DNA from: Istiophorus platypterus
Taxonomy: Eukaryota; Chordata; Actinopteri; Istiophoriformes; Istiophoridae
Direction: 5' to 3'
DNA: 64,000 nt
Assembly (NCBI GenBank): GCA_016859345.1
Contig: CM029128.1
Location: forward strand, 16,942,104-17,006,103
Part shown: one piece after another, positions 13,165 through 26,300 of the stretch
How the letters are laid out: every line of letters starts with the position of its first letter
Numbering within the stretch: position 1 is the first letter of the stretch
Position numbers and translations under genes: made by a program
The notes under the pieces: generated by a model
Databases searched by the model: none
Told to the model about the DNA's origin: nothing
Seen by the model: only the letters and a program-made list of their open reading frames with translations

Positions 13165-14255
13165 CACCACTTATGCTGTATCTTCTTTCTTCTTTTCCTT
13201 TCGGCTTTTCCTTTAGGGGTCGCCACAGCGAATCAGTGTCCTCCATCTAACCCTGTCTTCATGTCCACTTTCACTACATCCATAAACCTCCGCTTTGGTC
13301 TTCCTCTAGGCCTCCTTCCTGGCAGTTCAAAAGGACATGTCCAAACCATCTCAGTCTGTCTTTGATCCTATCCATCCTGGTCACCCCAGAGAACCTCAAC
13401 ATCTTCATCTCTGCTACCTCCAGCTCTGCCTCCTGTCTTTTCCTCAGTGGCACTGTCTCTAGACCAAACAGCAGTACACCTTTCCTTTCATTTTAGCTGA
13501 AACTCTTCTATCACACATCACACCTGACACTTTTCTCCACCCGTTCCAGCCTGCCTGCTCCTCCACCTTCTTTATCTCTTCTCCCTGTAACCTCACTCTT
13601 CCACTTGGGTCCCTCTCATTCACACACATGTACTCTGTCTTGCTGTGGCTAACCTTCATTCCTCTCCAGGCAAATCTCCACCTCTCAAGCTTCTCCTCCA
13701 GCTGTTCCCTGCTCTCACTACATATCACAATTTCATCTGCAAACATCATAGTCCATGGAGATTCCTGTCTAACCTCGTCTGTCAGTCTGTCCATCACCAT
13801 AGCAAACAAGAAGGGCTTAGAGCTGATCCCTGATGCAGTCCCACCTCTACCTTGAACTCCTCTGTCACACCTACAGCACACCTAACCACTGTCTTACAGT
13901 CCACATACATGTCCTGCACCACTCTAACATACTTCTCTGTCACTCCAGACTTCCTCATACAGTACCACAGTTCCTCTCTGGGCACCCTGTCACACGCTTT
14001 CTCCAGATCTACAAAGACACAATGCAGCTCCCTCTGACCTTCCCTGTACTTCTCTATCAACATCCTCAAAGCAAATACTGCATCTGTGGTACTCTTTTTG
14101 GGCATGAAGCCATACTGCTGCTCACAAATGCTCACTTTGCCCTTAGTCTAGCTTCAACTACTCTTTCCCATAGCTTCATTGTATGGCTCATCAGCTTTAT
14201 TCCTCTGTAGTTGCCACAGTTCTGCACATCTCCCTTGTTCTGTATATGCTTCTTA
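13165..14255 (-). mobile_element. 5'-truncated RTE-like non-LTR retrotransposon (LINE)
   Basis: Read on the minus strand, this is the 3' part of a LINE. It enters inside the reverse transcriptase domain (GDVQNCGNYRGIKL near 14215), passes through RT motifs and ends in a 3' UTR with the phrase GCTGTGGCGACCCCTAAAGG, then a GAA-rich tail near 13181-13200. I recognise the protein wording and the 3' UTR from an abundant fish element; RTE-like is my best clade call, less sure than the LINE call itself. The element lacks its 5' end and endonuclease. An 11-bp perfect inverted repeat (13156-13166 / 13174-13184) sits at its 3' junction. Confidence 0.85.
13459..14252 (-). pseudogene. Broken LINE reverse transcriptase
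   Basis: The RT domain is recognisable in order: NYRGIKLMSHTMKLWERVVEARLR, then GFMPKKSTTDA, FVDLEKACDRVPREELW (motif A with its catalytic Asp), GLHQGSALSP (motif B) and MMFADEIVIC at the catalytic box. Normally that box reads FADD, so the second aspartate is changed to glutamate here. The frame breaks between QGSALSP and FLFAMVMDRL. There is also a stop in the thumb-side region near 14130 and a deletion after the KTEYMCVNE segment, before AGWNGWRKVSGVMCDRR. The copy cannot make an active enzyme. The motif order and the RT identity are clear from the sequence; the clade is inferred from recall. Confidence 0.88.
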
Positions 14256-14269
14256 AATCTGCACTCTCT

Positions 14270-14378
14270 GTACACAATACTATTCTTTTGCAGCTCTGAT
14301 TTAAGCTAACTGCATTTCATTGACTTTATACCTGTATTCGTGAAATGAAAATTTAATCTAATCTAATCTAATCTAAAT
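14270..14378 (+). mobile_element. 3' tail of a second LINE with (ATCTA)n end
   Basis: The segment has the fish LINE 3'-end wording AACTGCATTTCATTG, then GTGAAATGAAAATTTAATCTA, ending in about five ATCTA units. It is read on the plus strand, opposite to the RTE-like fragment it abuts. Only the 3' UTR remains. The exact family (Rex1- or L2-like) is uncertain. Confidence 0.6.
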
Positions 14379-17300
14379 AACACAGCATCATGTCCTCCAG
14401 TTCAGAATATAATTACTGTATGTTCTACTTGCAAGTGAAGCGGATAAAATGCAGTGAACTCTAAACTCTAGCTAACTATTAGCGCCACATTAACATTTAT
14501 TAAATACCATTTTTCAAAACCAATGAAAACATTCAAACTCCCAAAAAAGCCGGAGATTTTGTCAGGGAGGGCAAACTACTTGAATGGGCGGGCCTAATGC
14601 CAATCAGTTGTTTAGTTGACCAATCAGAGGCGTGAAATCCTCTGACAAACAAAACAAATTTCACCGATAGGCCTGAAATGGTTGTCAATCACGCAATTCT
14701 CCAGATTTTAGGCTAAAAGCGGTTAATATATCAACTTATTAAAGTTTTAATATTGAACATTTAAATTCTCAATACGTGTTCAGTTAATCACAACAATGCT
14801 TTTTTGGAAATCTGCTGCTATGTATAATTCCTTTTGGAAAATAAATATTGGTCTCTCAGTTGAACTCTAAAATTGTAACAATGTTTTACTAGGGTAACAG
14901 CACTGCCTCAGGGCTCTATATGTATAAATATCACATTTCAGTTAATATACATGTATTAAGATGATCTACTACCAGCATCTCATTGGGAAAATGTTACACA
15001 CTTCAGGAAGTGTGTATCCTCTCTATACCAATGACTCAGCTGCAGGGGCAGGTTCTTGGTGGGCTCCTTTGGTCCGGGCCCAACGTAGGGATAAAAACAA
15101 GTACACACACACACACACACACACACATACACACACACGCACACACACTTCGGATAGAAGAAGACAATTCCATGCCCTGCTGTTCATGACAAGGATGCCC
15201 CCACTGAGACAGAATGTAATTCAAACCTGCCTTTAACTGTCCTTCATCTAATATCCTTGGCCCTGTCTAGGGTGGAATATGATGGGATGAATATTTATTG
15301 TGGGTCTTGGCTTTGATGGGCCCTGAATTGAAGGGATGGAGAAAAACAAAGTGGAAAAAAGCCGGTTTCACCATTTCTGGCCCGACTGACGCTCCGGCTC
15401 GCAGCAAGTAATTCATTCTGAGTGGGAGGCACAAGTGCCCCTGCTCCTTCTCCCAGCACAAGTTTATGATAATCCTAATAAATTATGATGCACTGCACAG
15501 ACATTAAAAACTCTGATTGGCACTAAATCAAACAGGCTGTGCCTCTTAGGTCACTGAGAGCTGAGAGAGTGACTGTGTGTGCTCTTCCCTGCTCTACCTT
15601 CCAACTATCAATTTCTCTCTGTCCTCAAATCCTACATCACTGGAGGACCACCTACCCATTTTTTTCTCTTCTCTCTTATTTTGTCTGTGCCTGTCCTTTG
15701 GCTCAAATTGTACTTCTCCAACCCTCTTCTCTGCCCTTTCTATACCACATCTTCTTTTGCAGCTGACTTGATGAATTTAGGTAACAGCGTAAAATTTTCC
15801 CCCCAAAAAAAGTCAGCGATATTGAGTTAGGTCCTCAGTACCCTGGGAGTATGTACCATTGTGCTGTTATTGTATTTGCTATGATTCTCTACATCGTTCT
15901 GTATGTATTTGCATCCTATTTGTGGGTGATTTAATTCACGGTTGAATGGATAACCAGATTGACACCCACCACTTTAATCTCACCCAAATACTAGTGCACG
16001 CTCTGCAGATTATTCTACATTCATCAACTCTAGTGGTCATAGGTCCAATACATCAATTTGTTAACACAAATCCGGTTAGCCTAATGTTGATTACTACCCT
16101 GCCCTGGCTCTTATTATGAGGAAATCAAAAAAAAGGGAAGATGTCCACCTGCCTTGATTAAAAATAGTAGGAAAAAAAACCTGCCTAGCTGTTTAAGTTT
16201 TGTAAAGTTGATCACTTTAGAGAAATACGGGAATGCAGAATTTCATTATCAAGGGTCAAGTACAGATCTACTTCATTAATGGTTCTCTGCTATGAAAATA
16301 GGATTATGTTAAAGGTTGGAATCTTTCTTTATATACATAAGGGTTTGATTAAGTCACAAGAGAAAAGCTGTTTTGTCAAACCAGACTTGCGTTTGCCACA
16401 GAAGTTGAATAGAACAGAATAAAGGTGAAGGAGAATGGCTGAGATGATTAAAATTTTCTATTTGCATCGTTTGTGTTGCACTGTGGATTGCATCCCATTT
16501 TAAATGACCATGTTACAAAGAGCATATACTCCCACTTGGTGAAAAACCCAGTAAATCACATACCCTGATGAATTTTTTAATGTTGAGAGTAGTGACCCCA
16601 TCCATTCACAGTCAGACGGCTTGTTAATGGTTATAATCAGTGGCAACATAGAACTAGAGATCATATCTCAAAGGCTGCACATCAGCTGAGATGAATGAAT
16701 GAAATATCAGACACACTGCAGATGAAAGGGGCTGTCTGTGTATGCTTTCAACCACTGAACCCACCTTCCACATTAGATGAAGGCAGGACAGGTTGAAAAA
16801 GAGAGGCCAGGACAAGGTAAAATTAAAATTAGGTACAGTCGTGGATGAAACGAATAGTTATTTATTGATTAATCTGACGTTTTCCAACCCAGACTCCCAA
16901 ACCCAAAAATATGAAATTTGCATTGATATCAATGGAGAAATGGAGCAAATCTTCACACTTGAGGCGTTGAAACATTTTTAGAGAAGCTGGAACAGTTGTG
17001 TTACATTAGAAAGTATGAGAGAAGCAAACTTTTATTATTTGTTTAGCTTTTTTTAATTCACAAACAATGAGCAGTGCTAGAACATCAGTGCGGCATGCAG
17101 AATACTTCTCACTGCCTTTGCTACCCCAGAGAGCACAGCCACTTTCTCACTGTATGCGTCATTACAAGGCTAACAGGAGGCGATGTGTAGTTCAGTGTCT
17201 ATCCTGGAATTTAAATGTTTCATTCTTTTGTATTTATACTAAGCTGGATAAGCCTCTCAGACAGTGAAAGATTCACTGGTAACATGCACAAAATGCACAA

Positions 17301-20300
17301 TACATTCAAGGATCTATTTTACCATGATACCAAAGAAGCTTTTAAGGAAAAAGCAGCAATATTACCAAATAACTGAGGGACCACAGGGTTGTATTACTAA
17401 CTAGACAAAGAGGCAACCTGCCAAAGATGTCTTTTTTTATTCCACTCATTCTTTTTCTTTTACAAAACCTTTTTGCCTCTATCACATGCATTGCATCTGA
17501 ACTGCTGTAAGCTCAGTCAGAGATCTGGCTGCATTATGAAAGTAGCAGCTAGTGTAGCCTTGTGCCACCGGCCTTCAGCAGCACGTAAGGGACTGGCTGG
17601 CGAGCTAAGTCTTGATAAGTGCACTTCTTTCCAAATCCAAACACCCAAACATTTTTTTTTCTTTTTTTAAAACTTTTAGTCTTCAACTGCGACTGACGAT
17701 GCTGAAGATATGACACTTGAAGCAATTATTCAGACTTCACACAGCTATCTCTTGAGCTACAACTTGCTTCATACAATTTTTTTAGAATTCTTAAAACTTT
17801 TATACATATGCAGGAGTACTTAAAATAAAACTTCAAACAGGCTACGGTATATAAAATCATCACATATCCCATTTATTTGCAAACTAGCTAAGTTGAAACA
17901 CCTAAGCATAAAACAGAGTAAATCGGTCGTTTTTAATATAATCGTAAGGTTGTGACTTGAACCTAGGCCTGGTGCCAAAATCTAAATTCAATACCTGGTC
18001 CCATGCTTACCTGGTACACATTTTTAAATAAGTGGGTGTTCAAACAAATTACTGCAAACTAATTATGCACAGTTAACCTGGGACAGGTAGTATTCCAGCT
18101 CAGGTTGGTTTAAAACATTGTGTAATGTTCTTTTATACACTGTAAAATCTATTAATATTACGGATGTTTGCACTTGGCAGAAATTAAATGCCGTTTTTGG
18201 TGTCTAAAACTGTGGTTAGACGCCCTGTACCAGGCTATAAATTTAACCACTGCTGCAAAAGTGCAAGATGTCATACTGGAAATTTTTAGGTAGTCTGGCC
18301 TAAAGGGAGGGAAGGGTGGTCCAGATGTCCATGACATTCTCTGAATAATTATTTTTTAAAAGGCCACAGGATACAAAAAGCTCACAATGTGAGAAGAACA
18401 AGTTTTATCTGGGTACACAGACAAACAAAAACAGTAAAAGTCCGAGCCTGACATCAATTTGCGAATATAGTCATTTAAAATTTGTATTACTATCATTTTA
18501 TGTTTTTTCTTTTTGTTTTTGTTTTTTTTTTAAGTCCCAAGGATTTTGAAATGTAAAGTTAAACAAGAGTTAGCGCAGACACAAGGCCTAGGTGGGTTTG
18601 CAGTCTTCCTCATTTTATCACTTTATGATCATCATTATCTGTGATATTGTTCTTATCTTTTGAGACAGATTGTGAATACAGAGAGGGGTCTCGGTCCCTA
18701 AGTAGCCTCACTAGCTTCATTGCACAATCAATCCCCAACGTATCCATTGTCAGTTTTGTCAATACAGAGCTTTTATTACCTTGCTAATCCAATCGATAAG
18801 AGGGACCATTATATTTTACTCTGAAAGATGGCCTCTAAATATATGACATTTGCTACATGCAGCATGCTGCATTGGCAGATATTGCTTGAGCATGTGAATT
18901 ACAAGGCAATAACAATGCGGCCACTTCCTCTCCCTTTGTCTTTCACAAATGTCTTGGGATGCTGCTGTGTTTGTGTTGGAATGACATACATGAAAAAACA
19001 GTGGACCACGGGTTGGGACTTGCTCTGAGAACATGTGTTTATATGATGTTTTTCTGCAGCCTGGACATTTGAGACTGGAATACCAAAGTGACAAAAGAGG
19101 TCATCAATCAAGAGAGGTGTATATTATTTCCTGCAGTTGAAGACGACCTGCATCTGGCTGACGCCGGTTGTCTTCCACCGCAGGATGATAACCACAGAGC
19201 GGGATGCTGGAGGTTAACAAAGACAGGTAATTAACTAAATAATATGTGCTTGACACAGCAGTGAAAAAAGGCTTTAAAAGGAATGGGAGACACAATGGAA
19301 TGAAACCTCTGAGAATAGCCTCGCCGGAGAGATGAAGGTTACTTTGTATGCTGGCATGAGTGCATGCAGCACATGAAGCCAGCGTGCTCCGACACCTACA
19401 CGCCGTAGAACGATCAAACTTGAAGGCATGGGAATTTTCATTGGATTTTCAACATCAATATATTTCACTCACCCACAGCCCTTCATGTGGGTTCTTTATA
19501 TATACATCATAAAAGATTGGCAGTACATCACAGCGGCATCAGGAATGTAATGTCTGATTGCTTTTGCTACTGGGCCTCTATTCATGCAGGGCTGGTGTGA
19601 CATGTAGAAGTGTTAGGAACGTTACCTTCATGCGCTGTACATGCGCTTTGATGTAAATAGTGTACATAATATGATTTGTTTGAGCGGAGCCTGAGACTGA
19701 GAGAGGCTAAATCGCGTGTGCCTAATCTGAATTTCTGAATGAAAATCCCGCCAAGAGCCAAAGGAACAAAGAAAAAAAGCTGAGCAAGGATCTACAAGTA
19801 AATGTCACTAACACAACTTGTAACAAGTGAAAACAAAACATTTGGCTAGGTTTCCAAACTATAGACTACATCTGCACTCTGTCACTATTCACCCAAGAAG
19901 CGGGAATATCTGGATCAAAAAATTTTCTAACTTAATCAATTGCGATTTGATGAATCTTGAGGTAATTGATTCAAAAGGCTTGTATGGTCTGGACAAAAAG
20001 TTCAAAACCCCAAAATATGTATTGCTGATTCATTTCCCATCCACTTTATTAAATTAATCAACTAATTGTTATTGTACCACAACAACCTTATATCACTTGT
20101 AAACATGTTTACTTGGCCCTGTGGTGAAGATTCTGCCAAATTAACAAGAGCAGCTTCAGTATGATTTCCATCAACTATCTGTTATTCTGGAAATCAACGC
20201 AGCTGTTTACTTGCATTGTCATTCAGCTATGATTTTTAAAACCAAGCAACTTAATTAACAACACAAGATGAACACCATTTTGTTCAAAAGTGCCCCTTAA

Positions 20301-23300
20301 TTCTGAGGATAGACACACATCGTCTTTGGTGCAGTGCAGTTTTGATCTATCCACTGAGAAAAACACACCAATCTGTTGGGCCTTGCTTCCCACTTACTGT
20401 ATAATCTTATTTCTAAAAAGTTTTGAGCCACCACCGATCAGAGGATGGACAGCTGTCCATGGACAAAGGCCTGTGTTCCTTTGCAGACGGATGCCTGCCA
20501 ATCTAGCTGTCGAGTCTGGATGACTGCCTGATTTCTCTGGCTTTCTAACTGCATCTCCCCTTCGCCTGTCGCCTGCTCCGCCCTGTTGAACGCGCTTCCT
20601 GCCAGGTTCACTTGCCTACCTGTCTTACTCCACTTCAGCCCTGAGTGCCAGTCTGTCTTTTCTGCCTGTTGAATCCGCTGAGCAGCATGACTTAAATGCT
20701 GTCAGTACCAATAAAATCACAAACATCTCCTCAGCTCTGGGGAAGTGGGGTTATTTGCTTGGACTTAAAACGATTACATTATGGACTTAGACTTTATGCA
20801 ATTCAATACAAAGTTAAAGTTTAACTCAAGAAATGGACATTTTCATCAGTTTGAAAATGTTGAATTTAAGCCAGTGGGATCATCCTTACTGAGATCTTCA
20901 CATTTGATTAAGGTGAATACTGAATTTGTATGGTCGGCCAATAGAAGCACTGATGCACTGTGTTTGGAAATGGAGAGGACATTAATTTAAGAGTTGCTAC
21001 CCGCTTAGTTGTATAGTACTACTAGACTAGATGTGTTAATGTTTTTGATTAATCTGCTCAATATGAATATGAATCTATGGATAGCAATGAAAAGATGGAT
21101 GTTTTCACATCCTAGCAGGAGCAGGAAATCTAACAGTGATCTGTCAAATTTTCTTTTTCTCCTCTATTTGTCTCTTACTTTGTGGAATATTGACTAGTTG
21201 CAAAGATATATATGAAATATTATGATTTTTTTTTAAGAGACTGACATCAGTGGAAAGATCAAATACTTTGTTCCATTGATAGGAGCTGAAAGCAGGCCAG
21301 ATAGCCACAAACATCTGAAGAAAGAGCTTTTTTTTTTTACTCTTAATACTCTGCCCACCCACAGGAAACGGTAAAGACGAGGCATATTCCTCTTAATTAC
21401 AGTAGTTAGTTAATAAGGATGAGCTATAGAATCAGATAAAAACTCTCCCTGGAAGTAATAAATTGAGAGAGCGGTTCTTTGAAAGATGCCGTCTTTAGTT
21501 CTAAGTAAGTTCCTTGACACTAGGCCCCGTGAAACCTATCAAGTATAAATACAAAATTGACTTTCTAAAGCTAAAATATTTGACAGCGGTGTTATGCAAG
21601 GATGACAAGGTAATTATATACGACTCATTGTCAATTCATTTAATAGAACATCGTTTTCTGTTAAGAGTGAACTAGTCTGCAAACTTCAACAGAAGTGCTT
21701 AATTTAACTTCAAGTATTTCTAGAATAAAAAAATAAAATGTAAGAAAATACCTTTCATAGGGATGGTTTGGTCACCTTTTACTTCTTCATTTTATAGTAC
21801 TGACCTGAACAGATGCAGTGCTGCGAGTACTTGTGTGTGCTTAGATGCAGGTCCAGGAATGAGTCATCTACATCTTCCCTCATACTTGCTGAATGATAAG
21901 TATTTGAATTTTTTGTCTAATTGGTAAGGTGATAGTAAGGCTGTCCAACCTTTCAAAAATGATGATATAGTTAATGAGATAAAATGAGAAGAAATTAGAA
22001 AAAAATGAGTACCTCACTGGGGTGCTAATGTCCTATATCTTTCCCTCAAGTCCATACAACTGGCAAGCATTTAATATTACAAACAAGCCAAAGACAACGA
22101 GAAAAGAGAGTAAATTGTTTTGTGAAAGGCCAGGAACTCATTTCTCAAGTATGCTATAATCATAAAAGAGATGTGGCTGTAGCTACATGCAGTGTACTCA
22201 TTTTGAATATTATAAAATCAAGATTTTTGTTTATTCTAGTGCAACAACCTGTCTTATTCCTTCATAAATAATTGTTGAAAATCCTGAAATATGATGATTC
22301 ATGATTGGAAAAGTTTGAAAAACAAACAGCAAGCCCATAGGTCGTCTGTGCAAGCAGTTTATTACGACCCATAAATGTGTTTCGCTGTTTGACCTCTGGT
22401 ATCTGTAGTAATTATGACAGGAGAAAAGGAAGAAGTCAGATGGCTAAGTGCAAAGATTGACAAAGTATATTAGGAGAAGTTGGGTATGGATGGATCAACA
22501 ATACAGAGGACCAATGTTGCTGCTTTTATCCATAACCGTTCTTTTCCTGAACCTAACCAGCTACGTGCTTGTTGCATCACAGCTGCACAGCTTCTCTAAC
22601 AGGGCTGTAAATTACATACTGCAATAAATGTAGCTGTAGGTTACAGGCTAGTTTAGCAGTTTAAGAACACTTTTGATTGCCAGCAAGTCACAGCTCTAAT
22701 GTGATATTACCCTTCCAGCATTTGCTCTATCAGTAATCTGCGCTTTTTTTATTATACCCGATTTATAAAAACAGGCTGTTTTTTGTTGCAGAGACAAGGG
22801 ATCTCTGTAAAACAAATGATGCGCAGCTTTGAAAAATGGCTTTGAAAGAGAACAGACCAGTGGGGGGAAAATAATAATGATTGCAGAGCAAGTAGGTACA
22901 AAGCAAGCACATCAGATGCAAATTGCAAAAGATTTTAAGATGATTATCACAGACAAGGAAAAAGATAACAGAGGCAGTGCATCACAAAGCTTAGCCTTAA
23001 TAATGCACTTGGGCTGCATTGTGAAAACTGGGAGAAAAGGAAAAGACTCTTGCCTTATTTCCAGGTAATGTAATTGCTATATTGGTGATCTAACACTCTC
23101 ATTAAGCATGGATCAAATGGGGGTACAGAAAGCAGCGGCATGGAACCGGAGTGTGAAACAGACAGGATTAGCGGATGAGAGAGCTGTTCTCTCATGCGCA
23201 GCGCATGTTGGAAGTCTCTCACGTGGCTAATTGTCGGCTGTAGACACTAGCATTGAGAAGTTCAGCCTCCCCACTGAATTACAGATAGCTTACTTGCCCT

Positions 23301-26300
23301 TGGCTAGCCTCCCAGTGCTTGTGTTGTTTTCTTTCTAAGCAATTAACAATCTGACACCATGACCTTGGACTGTAGAGAGAGAGAGAGAGAGACAGGAAGA
23401 GCAGGAAATTGCCTCATTCCTTAAAAAAATAGCTACTGCTTTACTATTGGGAAGGACAAATTAGTAAGATCGGTCTGAGGGAGAGCAGTTCGGCTAGTTG
23501 GACATACGAAGCATGTGACTTTGACGCTTACTCTAATCCTGCCACTAATTTAATGTTGTTTTATTTTAACCATGCAGGCAATCTTTCCTTGACAAAGTAA
23601 TTTTTTTTTGTCTTTTGCCAAGTAATTTGGTTGTGGACTACTGTGTCTTTCATATACAAGGAGTTCTTGTACATGAGGTCCTTCCTGCTTGCTCCCCTGA
23701 GTACCAGGGTGGAATTTAAATTAAGAGTTGAGTGCCGTCAGAAAAGACTGAGTAGTATTGAGAAAGAACAGTAACTTCAAGCATCCAGTGTGAATGATTA
23801 GGGTTACAACTAGCAATTATTGTAGTATTAATTCGTGAGTTTTGTTTGTTGTTCATCTATTTCTACTTGTTGATTAACCATTCTCTATCCAAATTATGTC
23901 TGAAAATTGTTACAGAGCCCAAGGTGATGTTTTCAAATTGTTTGCTTTGTCTGACCGACAGTTCAAATCAGAGAGAATTTAAACCTACATTAATATGAAG
24001 GTGAAGACCATCAAACCCTCATATTTAATAAGTTAGAAGCTGTTTTCCATTTCGTACATGCCATTTCTGCTTGAAATTACTTCATTAATTGTAAAAAAAA
24101 ATCAGTGAAGTCACAACTAGATTAACTACCAGATTGTTTTAGTATAAAAGATGATATGTGATAAGTTTTATTGTATTAAAGCGAGCAGACAATTCCTCTC
24201 TACACTTCAGCGAGTGAAAGCAATGAGAATAATCTGAGGATGCTGCTCTGTAATACTTGACTAAAGGGTATGTATATTTAAGAGAAGCAGGCACCATATA
24301 ATTGTCTAGTTTTTAGCATGAGATGAATCAGGGCTTCTTAAAAATAGGAACAAATTAATTAATTTAAAGATCACCACATGCAGTATGACATTATAGTAAG
24401 TGCCTTATTGTAGTCTGGAAAAGGTCAGAAGCAGTATCAGAAGAAGGGATGACTCTACGTCAGAAGGGCAGGTGAACGTCCTGCTGGCAGAAATGAGGTT
24501 CGGGACTTCTTAGGAAAAGGACGACATATAGTGTGTTGGTAAAGATGAGCTGGCAGTAGGTGTATTATGTGTAGCACCTCTGGCATATCAGCAAAATCCT
24601 TATCACAGAAGAAGATTTGAGGCACTTTGATTCAACAACAAAGGACAATTTCTGCTTAGTTCACTTTGCTTCAGACCGCAAAGGGGCAGCATACAACAAA
24701 TAAGCAGATCAATGTGGAAGATGGTAGAGTTCAAATGTTACTATATAGTCAGGCCAGGTTAGAAGATGGGTTAGAAAAAATGGCAAAGGATGTTCTAATA
24801 CATGAAAAGATGACAAAGGCCGTAAGGGGCACAGACCGGAGATCAGGTCATGTCCACTGCCCAAATCTGGAGAACAGCTGTAAAGGAAAAGATCAGAGGA
24901 ATATAGATATTAAATGATCAAAATAATCCTATCAGTGGGAGAGTTGAAGTGATGTAGGAAAATTAGGATTGCACCGTCTTAAGGCAATTCATTAAAAAGG
25001 CTGCCAAACTCATTCATATGAAGTGGACCAAGGGGCTGATAGAGGACAATCATATGAAGAGGTCCAGGGTGAGTTATAGTGATGGCACAGAATCCAAATG
25101 AAAGAAATGGTGAGAGTGACACAGTAGGAATAAGCAATCTCCACTCAGGAGAGATGAACGGACCTGAGCAGCTATGGCCTCATGTCTGAGGAGAGATGGC
25201 AAGGCTGAGAGGTGGGGAGAGTGCAGCAGGTGTCTGCCGCGCACTGCCAAGTGATTTATGTCTACGCAAGAGCAACAAAATGCAGAAACAAGATCGGAGC
25301 ACATTCTGTGATGAACTCAGGACTTTGTGGACTCCTGACTGATAGTTCCTGTCTCCCCTCTACAATGCTTTAAGATGAGACAGAGGGACAGATAAGGCTG
25401 GAGCAAAAAGGAATTTTTCAAGGATGTCTTAAGAAACAAAATGGAGGAGAGTGCAGGCATTAAAAAAAGAAGCTCATGGAAACAGAACTGCTAATGTTAC
25501 AGAATTAGCAGAGTGTTGGGTTTTCCTCATCACAAATTGTTTTAAATGATTTATATACAATATGCAACATAGTATGGCTATAGTTTTACAGGATTTGCTA
25601 AAAAGAAACCTGGGGCCAAAACGTAATCCTGAAAATAACAGTCCCCTCCAGGTGCATTGAGTTAATTAGCAAATTGCAGAAAGAGAAGGGAGGGGATGAG
25701 AAAGCCTTAAATTAAAACAAATTAGCTCACCGACACTAACCATGATGTGCAAAACTAGGAATCTATACTGCTCCTGTTCTCATATATGCCCTTGTCTTCC
25801 TTGCATAGGAATTTCATCTGACTGATATGGTATGTCTGTCTTGAATTTAAATATATGATAAATATAAAATATTCTAGTTTAAAACATTAACTTTAAATTA
25901 AGCATGTCCTATGTATGATATTGCACTATGTAAGGAAAGCAAAGACAAAAGGCTCCGAATTAAATGATAAAAGACCCCCTGCATAACATAGCTATTTTGT
26001 TTGTGCTACATTTATTATCTTAGTTCACGTGTGCTTATACTGATATTACAAAAACATGATCTGCATCACCTGTGTAAGGTAGCTGTCCCTTAGACCGTTT
26101 ATACAGTACGAGGAAGTGGAGTGCATCAGAAATGGCAAACCTGACCAGTTGACAAAAATGCTGTTCATGAGATCCATCGATTTTCATCCTTTACTTTGGG
26201 AGCCCTTAAGTTGTGCAGATACCTTTATTTTATTTATTTATTTATTTTTATTTTTTTACTATGTCTTTTGCCCTTGTTCTAGGATGCCCATAACACACTC

